Of a stretch of DNA of 64,000 bases, positions 9,674-16,789 are shown in pieces. Under the pieces are notes generated by a model that was given only the letters and a program-made list of their open reading frames with translations, was not told where the DNA came from and made no database searches. The DNA comes from Chitinophagaceae bacterium BSSC1 (GTDB lineage Bacteria > Bacteroidota > Bacteroidia > Chitinophagales > Chitinophagaceae). A program made the translations under genes and the position numbers. Location: the NCBI GenBank assembly GCA_002256435.1, contig NKJC01000001.1, positions 930,001 through 994,000 on the forward strand, written 5' to 3'. Numbering within the stretch: the stretch's first letter is position 1; each line of letters begins with the position of its first letter.

Positions 9674-10753
9674 ATGCCTCTAATTAAAACCGTGATTACC
9701 GGAACCGGGTCCTATATCCCACCCCATATCAAGACCAATCAGGATTTTGTGAACCAAGCTTTTTATGGAGAGGACCACCAACCACTTACTACACCTGCTA
9801 CAGAAATAGTAGAGAAATTTAAAGACATTACGGGTATTGAAGAGCGCCGTTATGCGGGTCATGAATTCAATAGTTCTGATATGGCACTCATTGCCGCCAA
9901 ACACGCTATTGATGACGCTGGTGTGGACCCTGAAACCATTGACCAGATTATTTTTGCGCACAATTTTGGCAATATTGTTACGGGTAGTATTCAGTCCGAT
10001 GCCTTACCAGCACTAGCTTCTAGGGTAAAACAAGGATTGGGCATTCGTAATCCAGCTTGTGTGGCTTATGATATTTTATTTGGCTGCCCAGGATGGATTC
10101 AAGGCGTGATTCAAGGTCATGCTTATATTATGGCAGGGATGGCCAAAAAATGTTTGGTCATTGGTTCAGAAACTTTGAGCCGTGTGATTGATCACTATGA
10201 TAGAGATAGCATGATCTTTAGTGATGGAGCTGGCGCTTGCGTGATAGAAGCGGTGGAAGGTTCAGAAAACAGTGCGGGTATTTTATCAGTGAGTGCACAA
10301 AGCCATTGCGTAGATGAAGCATTTTATTTGCAATACGGTGCTTCAAATTTTCCTGACTCGGACCCCAATGTGCGATACATGAAAATGAAGGGCAGAAAGG
10401 TATACGAATACGCCATTAAAAATGTACCATTGGCTATGAAGGATTGCATTGACAAAGCGGGATTACACGTGACCGATGTTAAGAAATTCTTCTTGCACCA
10501 AGCCAATGAAAAAATGGACGAGGGTTTTGTAAAAGCGTTGTATAAATTATACAGCATTAGAGAAGTTCCAAAATTTATCATGCCCATGAGCATTCATAAA
10601 TTGGGTAATAGTTCTGTTGCTACCATTCCAACATTATACGATTTGGTAAAACGTGGAGAAATGCATGAACACGAAATTGCAGCCGGAGACATAGTAGTCT
10701 TTGCCTCAGTTGGTGCTGGCATGAATATCAATGCTTTTTGTTACCGAGTTTAA
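9674..10753 (+). CDS. 3-oxoacyl-ACP synthase III family protein
   Basis: 359 residues from ATG 9674; a TTG three codons earlier is also in frame. The thiolase fold with a Cys-His-Asn triad is visible: Cys138 in YDILFGCPGW, His in FFLHQANEKM and Asn in KLGNSSVATIP. GTGSYIPP near the N-terminus and ITGIEERRYA are FabH-like. The protein is longer than Escherichia coli FabH, where the cysteine is residue 112. Known reaction: condensation of an acyl-CoA starter with malonyl-ACP. Because the active-site context is divergent and no fatty-acid genes surround it, it may be a second KAS III for a branched or special starter rather than the housekeeping FabH. The stop overlaps that of purF by four bases. 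Confidence 0.85.
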   Translation: MPLIKTVITGTGSYIPPHIKTNQDFVNQAFYGEDHQPLTTPATEIVEKFKDITGIEERRYAGHEFNSSDMALIAAKHAIDDAGVDPETIDQIIFAHNFGNIVTGSIQSDALPALASRVKQGLGIRNPACVAYDILFGCPGWIQGVIQGHAYIMAGMAKKCLVIGSETLSRVIDHYDRDSMIFSDGAGACVIEAVEGSENSAGILSVSAQSHCVDEAFYLQYGASNFPDSDPNVRYMKMKGRKVYEYAIKNVPLAMKDCIDKAGLHVTDVKKFFLHQANEKMDEGFVKALYKLYSIREVPKFIMPMSIHKLGNSSVATIPTLYDLVKRGEMHEHEIAAGDIVVFASVGAGMNINAFCYRV

Positions 10754-12597
10754 TAGCCCCTTACATTTTTTCCTTCCATATAATTGAGGAAGGCTTTGTT
10801 CACCACGCGGTTACCACCAGCCGTTGGATAGTTTCCGGTAAAGTACCAGTCTCCTGTATTGGTTGGACAACAATCGTGTAGGTCTTCAATGGTTTGATAG
10901 ATTACTTCTACACTGATTTTGGAGCCTTCTGGTGTAATCAATTGGGCAATTTTATCAGAGATTTCTAAAGTGGTGAATGGCTTATAAATAGATCGCACTA
11001 CGTTCTCAGTATGTAATTGACCCGTGCGTTGTAATTCCTTGATCTTATCTGCAGCATCGGTAAGTACATGCTCCATGTTGCGGTCTTTCAACAAAGCAAC
11101 TGCTGCGCGGAAGGCAATAAAATCGCCCAACTTACTCATGTCAATCCCATAGCAATCAGGGTAGCGGATCTGTGGAGCAGAACTTACTACTAAGATTTTC
11201 TTTGGAGACAATCGCGTTAGCATTCTGATAATACTTTCTTTGAGCGTAGTACCTCTAACAATGCTATCATCTATCACCACCAATGAGTCCTGGTCTTTGC
11301 GAACGGTACCATAAGTAATATCGTACACGTGTTGCACCATCTCATTTCTGTTGGCGTCTTCTGTAATAAAAGTTCTGAGCTTAACGTCTTTGATGGCAAT
11401 TTTTTCCTGACGGATTTTTCTGTTGACCATCTCTTCTAACTTCTCTGGTGTAAAGTCTTTACCCCAGCTCAAGATGCGTTCAACCTTAATCTTGTTTAGG
11501 TATTCTTCCATGCCCTTCACCAATCCATAGAAAGCAACTTCTGCGGTGTTGGGGATATAAGAGAAAATGGTATTCTTTAAATCGTGGTCAATTCTTTTCA
11601 AAACGGTCTCACTCAAGTGGTGACCCAGTGCAATGCGTTCGCGATAGATTTTTTCATCACTACCACGGCTAAAATAAATGCGTTCAAAGCTACAAGCCCT
11701 GCGCTCCTTGGGTTCTAGAATTTGTTCAATGCGGTAATTACCCTTGTCATCTACCAACAAAGCCGAACCTGGCATGAGTTCCATCACTTCATTTTCACCC
11801 ACATTAAAAGTAGTTCTAATAGCGGCTCTTTCAGAAGCTGCTACAATTACTTCATCATTGATATAGTAATAAGCTGGCCTAATTCCGTGTGCGTCACGCA
11901 TTACAAAACTATGTCCATTACCAATGAGTCCACCAATAGTATACCCACCATCAAATAATGGTGTTGCTTTGCGCAGTACGTTTTCAATATTGGCATTATT
12001 GGGGCTAAGCTCGTCTTCCTTGGTTAAGAAATGGTGTAACACTTCTAACATGGCAGCAAGATCACTCTGCTTTTGAAAATCACCCGGGCTCATATTGATT
12101 AGGTCAAAAAGCTCATCTGTATTCACCAGGTTAAAATTCCCAGCCAATGCCATGTTTTTGCCTGGCATTAAATCACGCTTGATAAAAGGGTGGCAGAACT
12201 CTACATTGTTCTTGCCCTGTGTTCCGTAACGCAAATGACCCAAGATCAGCTCTCCCAAAAAGGGTAAGTGCCCCTTCATTAAACCAGGGTGTTGCTTGAT
12301 ATCGGGTTGGTATTTTTCTAGCTCGGCCACTTCTTGTCCAATCCTGAAAAACAGATCGGCAATAGGTTGGGGAGCATTGCTGCGCATGCGATGTAAATAA
12401 GGATTCCCAGGTTCAGTGTCTAGTTTCACGGAAGCCAGACCGGCTCCGTCCTGACCCCGGTTGTGCTGCTTCTCCATCAACAGATAGAGCTTGCTGAGCC
12501 CGTAAGTAACCGTACCGTGCTGTTGCAGGTAGTAGGAAAATGGTTTTCTTAGGCGGATGTAGGCAAGCCCACATTCATGTTTGATTTCGTCGCTCAT
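10750..12597 (-). CDS. purF: Amidophosphoribosyltransferase
   Basis: 615 residues. The class II glutamine amidotransferase domain begins at Cys9 (KHECGLAYIRL) after an eight-residue leader that would be removed so that the cysteine becomes N-terminal, as in Bacillus subtilis PurF. The PRPP-binding motif VVIDDSIVRGTT is at about residues 439-450. Reaction: PRPP plus glutamine to phosphoribosylamine, the first step of purine synthesis. The protein is over 100 residues longer than the enterobacterial enzyme, a size I associate with Bacteroidota homologues; extra length is spread through the N-terminal domain and C-terminus (a GDWYFTGNYPTAGG ending). It stands alone downstream of the FMN reductase unit, separated by a terminator. 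Confidence 0.92.
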   Translation of the reverse strand: MSDEIKHECGLAYIRLRKPFSYYLQQHGTVTYGLSKLYLLMEKQHNRGQDGAGLASVKLDTEPGNPYLHRMRSNAPQPIADLFFRIGQEVAELEKYQPDIKQHPGLMKGHLPFLGELILGHLRYGTQGKNNVEFCHPFIKRDLMPGKNMALAGNFNLVNTDELFDLINMSPGDFQKQSDLAAMLEVLHHFLTKEDELSPNNANIENVLRKATPLFDGGYTIGGLIGNGHSFVMRDAHGIRPAYYYINDEVIVAASERAAIRTTFNVGENEVMELMPGSALLVDDKGNYRIEQILEPKERRACSFERIYFSRGSDEKIYRERIALGHHLSETVLKRIDHDLKNTIFSYIPNTAEVAFYGLVKGMEEYLNKIKVERILSWGKDFTPEKLEEMVNRKIRQEKIAIKDVKLRTFITEDANRNEMVQHVYDITYGTVRKDQDSLVVIDDSIVRGTTLKESIIRMLTRLSPKKILVVSSAPQIRYPDCYGIDMSKLGDFIAFRAAVALLKDRNMEHVLTDAADKIKELQRTGQLHTENVVRSIYKPFTTLEISDKIAQLITPEGSKISVEVIYQTIEDLHDCCPTNTGDWYFTGNYPTAGGNRVVNKAFLNYMEGKNVRGY

Positions 12598-12600
12598 GAT

Positions 12601-12639
12601 AGTTATTAAAAGAAAGTGGCGAAGTTACAACTCCGCCAC
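12601..12639 (-). terminator. Intrinsic terminator after the FMN reductase gene
   Basis: On the minus strand GTGGCG and CGCCAC (12616-12639) enclose a further AGTT/AACT pairing, then a TTTCTTTT stretch. It separates the MarR-pirin-YceI-reductase unit from purF. Confidence 0.7.
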
Positions 12640-12651
12640 ATTCTTTGTTTG

Positions 12652-13209
12652 TTAATTATGAACAGTTTCCGGTTTTAAAGTCTGCGCCAACCATAGGAAC
12701 TCATTGATAAAGAGATCAACGGGTTTCTGGAAGTTTTCATCTAGCAAAACACCCTCTGAACTAAATTTCTTATCCACAAATGGGGTGATCAGCATATAAG
12801 GGGATGCAATGCCAAAAAGGGCAGGAATCAACAAAAGTAATTGCTGACTAGACCTCATTCCACCCATTCCACCTGTTGATGCCGGGGCAATACCAAAGGC
12901 TTTATGCGCTTGTTTGGGAAAATGGTCCAGCAAATTTTGCAAAGCGGGTGAATAAGAGCCATTGTATTCAGGTGTAACCAAGATAAAAGCATCGGCCGCA
13001 AACATTTGTTCAGCCAAGGGCTTATAGATATCTGGGGTTTTTTCAACGCTGCTGAATACGTCTTGCAACAAAGGCAGGTTCCACTCCCTAACGTCAATGA
13101 TATTGATTTTGTGGGTGGTCTTTGCTTCTAATTGCGCTTTCAGAAAGAGGGCCAGACGAAAAGTAACACTATCCCTTCTGGGGCTTCCTGCTATAATAGC
13201 TATGTTCAT
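12652..13209 (-). CDS. NADPH-dependent FMN reductase family protein
   Basis: 185 residues with a flavodoxin-like fold: phosphate loop GSPRRDSVTFRL at residues 8-19 and TPEYNGSYSPALQNLLD, the signature of the NAD(P)H:FMN/quinone reductase family. Members reduce flavin, quinones or azo compounds with NADPH. It is the last gene of a minus-strand series headed by a MarR regulator and containing two pirins and a YceI protein, 55 bases after yceI and followed by a terminator. The context suggests a response to quinones or other electrophiles; this is inference from neighbours. Full length, no oddities. Confidence 0.9.
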   Translation of the reverse strand: MNIAIIAGSPRRDSVTFRLALFLKAQLEAKTTHKINIIDVREWNLPLLQDVFSSVEKTPDIYKPLAEQMFAADAFILVTPEYNGSYSPALQNLLDHFPKQAHKAFGIAPASTGGMGGMRSSQQLLLLIPALFGIASPYMLITPFVDKKFSSEGVLLDENFQKPVDLFINEFLWLAQTLKPETVHN

Positions 13210-13264
13210 ACGATTGCTTGTTCTTTGCGAAAATACTTGAATATATTTCCCGAAACTGTTTTGT

Positions 13265-13792
13265 TTAGGCTTGTTTGATCATTTGTACGTTCAAAGCCAA
13301 TTTCACGTCATCGCTTACCATCACGTTACCGGCTTCTGTTACAGCACCCCAGGTAAGACCAAATTCTTTGCGGCTGATTTTACCATTGATTTCAAAACCA
13401 GATTTTACTTGACCATAAGGATCAGTGGCAGTTCCACCGTATTCCACATCAAATTCCACTTGTTTGGTTACGTCACGGATGGTTAAATCACCCACCAATT
13501 TGTAATCAGAACCACTAACCAATTTCAGGGTACCATTGTTCAAAGAAAGGGTTGGGAATTTTTCAGCAGAGAAAAAGTCATCACTTTTCAGGTGACCATC
13601 GCGCTGTTCATTGTTGGTGCTGATGCTATTTACATCCGCTTCAAAACTAATTTTTGCGTCTGTAAAGTCTGCGGCTTCTGACTCCATATTGGCGTCAAAT
13701 TTGGTGAAGTTGCCTGTTACATTGGTGATCATCAAGTGTTTTACTTTAAAGGTAATTTCACTGTGTGCTGCGTCAATTTTAAAAGTTGCCAT
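13265..13792 (-). CDS. YceI-family lipid-binding protein, cytosolic form
   Basis: 175 residues, starting MATFKIDAAHSEITFKVKHLMITNVTG, the YceI lipocalin-like start; DVNSISTNNEQRDGHLKSDDFF is the family core. YceI proteins bind isoprenoid chains (for example ubiquinone-8 in TT1927b). There is no signal peptide, unlike the second YceI in this window (36998-37558), so this copy is predicted to remain in the cytoplasm. Placement between pirins and an FMN reductase under a MarR regulator suggests a role in quinone or redox stress. A 150-base gap with a 7-base tandem repeat separates it from the upstream pirin gene, so it may also have its own promoter. Confidence 0.93.
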   Translation of the reverse strand: MATFKIDAAHSEITFKVKHLMITNVTGNFTKFDANMESEAADFTDAKISFEADVNSISTNNEQRDGHLKSDDFFSAEKFPTLSLNNGTLKLVSGSDYKLVGDLTIRDVTKQVEFDVEYGGTATDPYGQVKSGFEINGKISRKEFGLTWGAVTEAGNVMVSDDVKLALNVQMIKQA

Positions 13793-13869
13793 GTTTGTGT
13801 TTTTTTAGTTTGATTGTTTGTTATTTGATTCTATTTAAATTATAATGATTGAAAATTCTTTGATTGCTT

Positions 13870-13948
13870 CTTCTCATTCTTCACTCTTAACTCTTATCTC
13901 TTCACTTTCTTCCCCCTCTCTTCACTCTTCACTCTTCACTCTTCACTC
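13870..13948. repeat. 7-base tandem repeat TTCACTC at the pirin stop codon
   Basis: Four perfect TTCACTC units fill 13921-13948, with degenerate relatives (TTCACTCTTAACTC, CTCTTCACTTTC) back to about 13870. The last glutamate codon and the TGA stop of the pirin gene fall inside the final unit, so the repeat grew outward from the 3' end of that gene. Confidence 0.85.
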
Positions 13949-14809
13949 CTCTATGAGAACCCCCATTTTCCCCAACTGGTAGTCGCGGAAAGATTCCATG
14001 ATCTCTGTTTGATTGTTCATCACAAAGGGACCATGAGCTGCAACTGGTTCATTGAGCGGCTCTCCAGTGCCAATAAAAAACCTTGCATCGCTCAGCGCTT
14101 CTAATTCAAAACCTCTTCCATTTAATTCAAAATTGGCTAGGTTTAAAGGCTCCAACACCTGATCACCATTGATTTTCAGCTGCCCCTCCATTAAATAGAT
14201 AAAAGCATTGTGGCTCTCAGGAATAGGAAAAAATTCCTTAGCTCCAGCTTGCATAGTAACTGTGAATGTATTTACATCACTCAGCGTATGTATGGGTCCT
14301 TTGATGCCTTGAAAATGACCAGCAACAATATTTACTTTGGTTTTTGCATCAGCTGATTTCCATACAGGTGTGTCTTCCGCAGTCAAGGGTTGATATGCCG
14401 GCTGATCCATTTTATGTTTAGCAGGAGTGTTCACCCATAGTTGGATTAACTCTTGAACGCCACCAATTTCATGAATATCAACTGGAGGTCTTTCACTGTG
14501 AATTATACCCATACCCGCATTCATCCATTGTGTACCACCAGCATAAATCACATTGTCATTACCCCTGCTGTCTCTATGGTGCACACCACCTTTGAAAATA
14601 AAACTCACAGGTGAAAATCCTCTGTGCGGATGCGGACCTACACCAGCTTTTGTTACTGGAATATGCTTAGGCACTTTTACTTCTGCGTGGTGCAATAACA
14701 AAAATGGATCTATCATTTCTATGGCAGCTGTAGGTAAGGGTTGCCTTATAGGTAAGCCTCCCATATCCATGGCTGCTGCGTAAGAAATCTGTTTGATGGT
14801 TCTGTTCAT
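13943..14809 (-). CDS. Pirin family protein (long form)
   Basis: 288 residues, bicupin pirin. The N-terminal metal site is visible as VGPHPHRGFSPVSF, and GMGIIHSERPP supplies further ligands; the C-terminal cupin has PIPESHNAFIYLMEG. Pirins are iron-binding cupins; some are quercetin dioxygenases and others transcription cofactors. It lies 70 bases downstream of a second, shorter pirin gene in the same orientation, the pair belonging to the MarR-headed unit. The two are clearly paralogous in layout but diverged. The stop codon lies in a 7-base tandem repeat. Confidence 0.93.
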   Translation of the reverse strand: MNRTIKQISYAAAMDMGGLPIRQPLPTAAIEMIDPFLLLHHAEVKVPKHIPVTKAGVGPHPHRGFSPVSFIFKGGVHHRDSRGNDNVIYAGGTQWMNAGMGIIHSERPPVDIHEIGGVQELIQLWVNTPAKHKMDQPAYQPLTAEDTPVWKSADAKTKVNIVAGHFQGIKGPIHTLSDVNTFTVTMQAGAKEFFPIPESHNAFIYLMEGQLKINGDQVLEPLNLANFELNGRGFELEALSDARFFIGTGEPLNEPVAAHGPFVMNNQTEIMESFRDYQLGKMGVLIEE

Positions 14810-14820
14810 GATATAAATTT

Positions 14821-14875
14821 TTTCACCCCGCCCCCACCCCGCCCTTCGGGCACCCCTCCCGCAAGCGGTTGGGAG
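14821..14875. repeat. GC-rich hairpin element between the two pirin genes
   Basis: This stretch is strikingly rich in C and G against an AT-rich background. It holds GCCC-TTCG-GGC, CCGC-AA-GCGG and CTCCC...GGGAG as nested or adjacent inverted repeats. It may be a REP-like extragenic element or an mRNA processing/stability structure between the pirin cistrons. Confidence 0.5.
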
Positions 14876-14879
14876 TTAT

Positions 14880-15593
14880 TTAGGCTAGGGACATGGGGAT
14901 TTCTATTAAAACTATTTGTGCGTTTGTGCTGGCTTTGATGTCAATGGTATCAACTTCTGAAATACCTAGACCGTCTCTGGTGGCGATGTTTTGTCCATTG
15001 ATTTCAAGACTTCCTTCCAGGACAAAAATGTAAACTCCGTTGCCTGATTTTTTTAGTTGATAGCGGGTACTGAAGTCCTTGGTAAAATTGCCTAAGGAGA
15101 ACCAAGCGTCTTGGTTAATCCATACAGCATCTTTATTGTCAGGAGCCACTACCGTCAACAATTGGTTCACCCTATTTTCAGGTTTGAAAGATTTTTGTTC
15201 ATAGCGTGGTTCAATATTTTGCTCTTTGGGCATGACCCAGATTTGCAAAAACTTGACAGGCTTGTCTTTATTGGCATTATATTCACTATGGGCAATGCCA
15301 CTACCAGCACTCATGATTTGTACATCGTGTTCACGGATAATTTCATCCCTTCCGGTGCTGTCTTTGTGGTGTAAGTCTCCACTCAAGGGAATGGACACAA
15401 TTTCCATATTGTCGTGCGGGTGTTTACCAAAACCCATACCTGCACTAACTGTATCGTCATTTAATACTCTGAGTGCGCCAAAATTTACGCGCTCTGGATC
15501 ATAGTAATGACCAAAACTGAAACTATGGTAACTGTCTAACCAACCAAAATTGGCGTGACCCCTTGTTGCTGCTAAATGTAATACGGTTTTCAT
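14880..15593 (-). CDS. Pirin family protein (YhhW-like)
   Basis: 237 residues, close in length to Escherichia coli YhhW, a quercetinase-type pirin. Seen: FGKHPHDNMEIVSIPLSGDLHHKDS and SAGSGIAHSEYN, which carry the His/His/His/Glu iron ligands of the N-terminal cupin; the C-terminal cupin is degenerate. Known activity in relatives: oxygen-dependent cleavage of flavonols; physiological substrate unknown. It is the first gene after marR, 44 bases downstream, and an imperfect copy of the marR palindrome lies 14 bases before its start codon, so direct MarR control is likely. Confidence 0.94.
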   Translation of the reverse strand: MKTVLHLAATRGHANFGWLDSYHSFSFGHYYDPERVNFGALRVLNDDTVSAGMGFGKHPHDNMEIVSIPLSGDLHHKDSTGRDEIIREHDVQIMSAGSGIAHSEYNANKDKPVKFLQIWVMPKEQNIEPRYEQKSFKPENRVNQLLTVVAPDNKDAVWINQDAWFSLGNFTKDFSTRYQLKKSGNGVYIFVLEGSLEINGQNIATRDGLGISEVDTIDIKASTNAQIVLIEIPMSLA

Positions 15594-15606
15594 AATGATA
15601 ATTTAG

Positions 15607-15622
15607 ATGTATGTACATGTAT
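15607..15622. promoter_or_regulatory. Putative MarR operator before the first pirin gene
   Basis: ATGTATGTACATGTAT matches 14 of 16 positions of the perfect palindrome in front of marR (16104-16119). It lies 14-29 bases upstream of the pirin ATG, a good position for repression. Confidence 0.7.
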
Positions 15623-15637
15623 TAGTATAAAAAAATA

Positions 15638-16096
15638 TTAAGCTTCTTTTTGCCTGAGTTTTTCAAGCAGTTCATTCAACTGTTTGGCTTCCTCATCGGT
15701 AACGCAAAGTTGATTATCAAACAACTCATCTGCCTTTTTGGTTGTTACTTCTAATAATAACAAACCAGCTGCTGTTAATTGGATCATGGTTTCCCTCTTA
15801 TCAAAACTGGATACAGAACGCTTTACCAATTTTTTAATTTCTAACCTGTCTACAATCCTTGGCACGTTTGAACTCTTTTCAATCATGCGGCAAGCAATAT
15901 CGCGCACGCACATTTGTTCTGGGTTCTTTCCTTTCAAAATCCGCAACACATTGTACTGCTCATGCGTAAGACCATATTCTTTTAGCGCCTGGCTAAAACT
16001 GGTCTTCAACCACCAAGCAGTATACAAAATATTCAACCCGGCTTTGTGGGTTTCGTTTTTAAATTTGGTACTTTGTATGGCTTGTTCCAATTTCAC
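15638..16096 (-). CDS. MarR-family transcriptional regulator
   Basis: 152 residues; start taken as GTG 16096, giving MKLEQAIQSTKF. The winged helix is seen in GLTHEQYNVLRILKG, MCVRDIACRMIEKSSNVPRIVDRLEIKKLVKR (recognition helix) and SSFDKRETMIQLTAAG (wing). MarR dimers repress genes for redox and drug response until a phenolic or oxidant ligand binds. A perfect 16-base palindrome overlaps its own -7 promoter element, which points to autoregulation, and a near copy precedes the next gene. The target set is probably the two pirins, YceI and FMN reductase downstream. The -7 element ends only four bases before the GTG, so translation may be leaderless or begin slightly downstream. Confidence 0.9.
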   Translation of the reverse strand: MKLEQAIQSTKFKNETHKAGLNILYTAWWLKTSFSQALKEYGLTHEQYNVLRILKGKNPEQMCVRDIACRMIEKSSNVPRIVDRLEIKKLVKRSVSSFDKRETMIQLTAAGLLLLEVTTKKADELFDNQLCVTDEEAKQLNELLEKLRQKEA

Positions 16097-16100
16097 AACA

Positions 16101-16132
16101 CAAATGTATGTACATACATCTAATTGGCCAAA
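16101..16132 (-). promoter_or_regulatory. Promoter of marR (TTTG-N20-TACATTTG)
   Basis: Minus-strand -33 TTTG at 16129-16132 and -7 TACATTTG at 16101-16108 with a 20-base spacer, matching the Bacteroidota consensus. The operator palindrome sits in the spacer and -7 box. Confidence 0.7.
16104..16119. promoter_or_regulatory. Perfect 16-base palindrome, putative MarR operator
   Basis: ATGTATGTACATACAT is an exact inverted repeat located eight bases upstream of the marR start and overlapping its promoter. Length and symmetry fit a MarR dimer site. Confidence 0.75.
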
Positions 16133-16242
16133 TTTATTTTCCCTTTTCTTTGGAATGACCCGCCAATTGAACTGCCAACCGAACTGCCTACCGCACCGCT
16201 AACCAAACCGTACCTGCTTTTTGGAGTTTTGAAAAAGGGCAT
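16120..16242 (-). CDS. Possible 40-residue glycine/serine-rich peptide
   Basis: An uninterrupted frame from ATG 16242 to TAG 16120 on the minus strand, beginning MPFFKTPKSRYG and ending FQRKGKINLAN. Its middle is a glycine-zipper-like repeat, SGAVGSSVGSSIGGS, encoded by four degenerate 12-base units at 16164-16211. The ATG abuts the first palindrome of the array (16242), and the stop abuts the marR operator. It could be a real small membrane-active peptide or a chance frame over a tandem repeat; there is no independent evidence of translation. Confidence 0.25.
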   Translation of the reverse strand: MPFFKTPKSRYGLVSGAVGSSVGSSIGGSFQRKGKINLAN

Positions 16243-16585
16243 TTTTTATACTTGTTCTAGTATAAAAAAGGGGTGTCTAAATTATACTTGAACGAGTATA
16301 ATATTAGGTTGATTAATGATTGTTGCAGATAGGTACAAGAAAATTATACTTGAACGAGTATAATATTAGGTTGATTAATGATTGTTGCTGATAGGTACTA
16401 GAGAATTATACTTGAACGAGTATAATAAAGAGATGATGAATTATTGTTGCTGAAAGGTACTAGAGAATTATACTTGAACGAGTATAAATAGGGTTGATTA
16501 ATGATTGATATAGGTAATTACCGGAAAGTATACTAGAACTAGTATAAAATAGAGGGGCTGTTTTTATACTAGAACTAGTATAAAA
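16242..16585. repeat. Array of seven TATACT-N6-AGTATA palindromes
   Basis: Seven inverted repeats are centred near 16255, 16291, 16353, 16415, 16477, 16537 and 16573. Centre-to-centre distances are 36, 62, 62, 62, 60 and 36. The outer copies have 11-base arms (16242-16252 with 16259-16269, and 16562-16572 with 16575-16585); the inner arms are 6-8 bases. Spacers are TGTTCT in copy 1, TGAACG in copies 2-5 and AGAACT in copies 6-7. Copies 2-4 lie in 62-base direct repeats sharing also GGTTGATTAATGATTGTTGC and AGGTAC blocks. Copy 1 is close to the reverse complement of copy 7, so the array is bounded by inverted ends. Function unknown: operator cluster, recombination or partition site, or mobile palindromic element. 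Confidence 0.9.
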
Positions 16586-16789
16586 TTGGGGGTATTTTAA
16601 AATACCAAAAAACAATACCCGTCTACCGGAAATCAAAGAGTTAGGAACCTTTATCAAACCCATTAATCAAACAAGATCTCTTTAAGATTATGAGTTTGCA
16701 ATTTAAGTTGCTGATAATTTGAATGAACATTCCCAACAGAGGAATGAGCTCAATTTAAAATTGTTCGCAAGATTGGCTGAAGCTGACAA
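16586..16789. other. Non-coding stretch between the palindrome array and surA
   Basis: About 200 bases downstream of surA (minus strand) without a convincing frame or terminator. It includes a small inverted repeat GGTATTTTAAAATACC at 16591-16606, directly after the array. Together with the array this makes a gene-free interval of roughly 670 bases, the longest in the window. Confidence 0.6.

Noticed and set aside
15738..16202. 154-codon plus-strand frame opposite marR
   Set aside because: It covers the MarR gene, its operator and part of the repeat region; the MarR fold is clear on the other strand.
16314..16388. Mini-frames beginning ATGATTGTTGC in the 62-base units
   Set aside because: They give 7-15 residue peptides that change length between units; the conserved part is the palindrome, not the frame.
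16242..16585. CRISPR array
   Set aside because: The repeats are short palindromes, spacing varies between 36 and 62, and the intervening segments are themselves repeated rather than unique; no cas genes.
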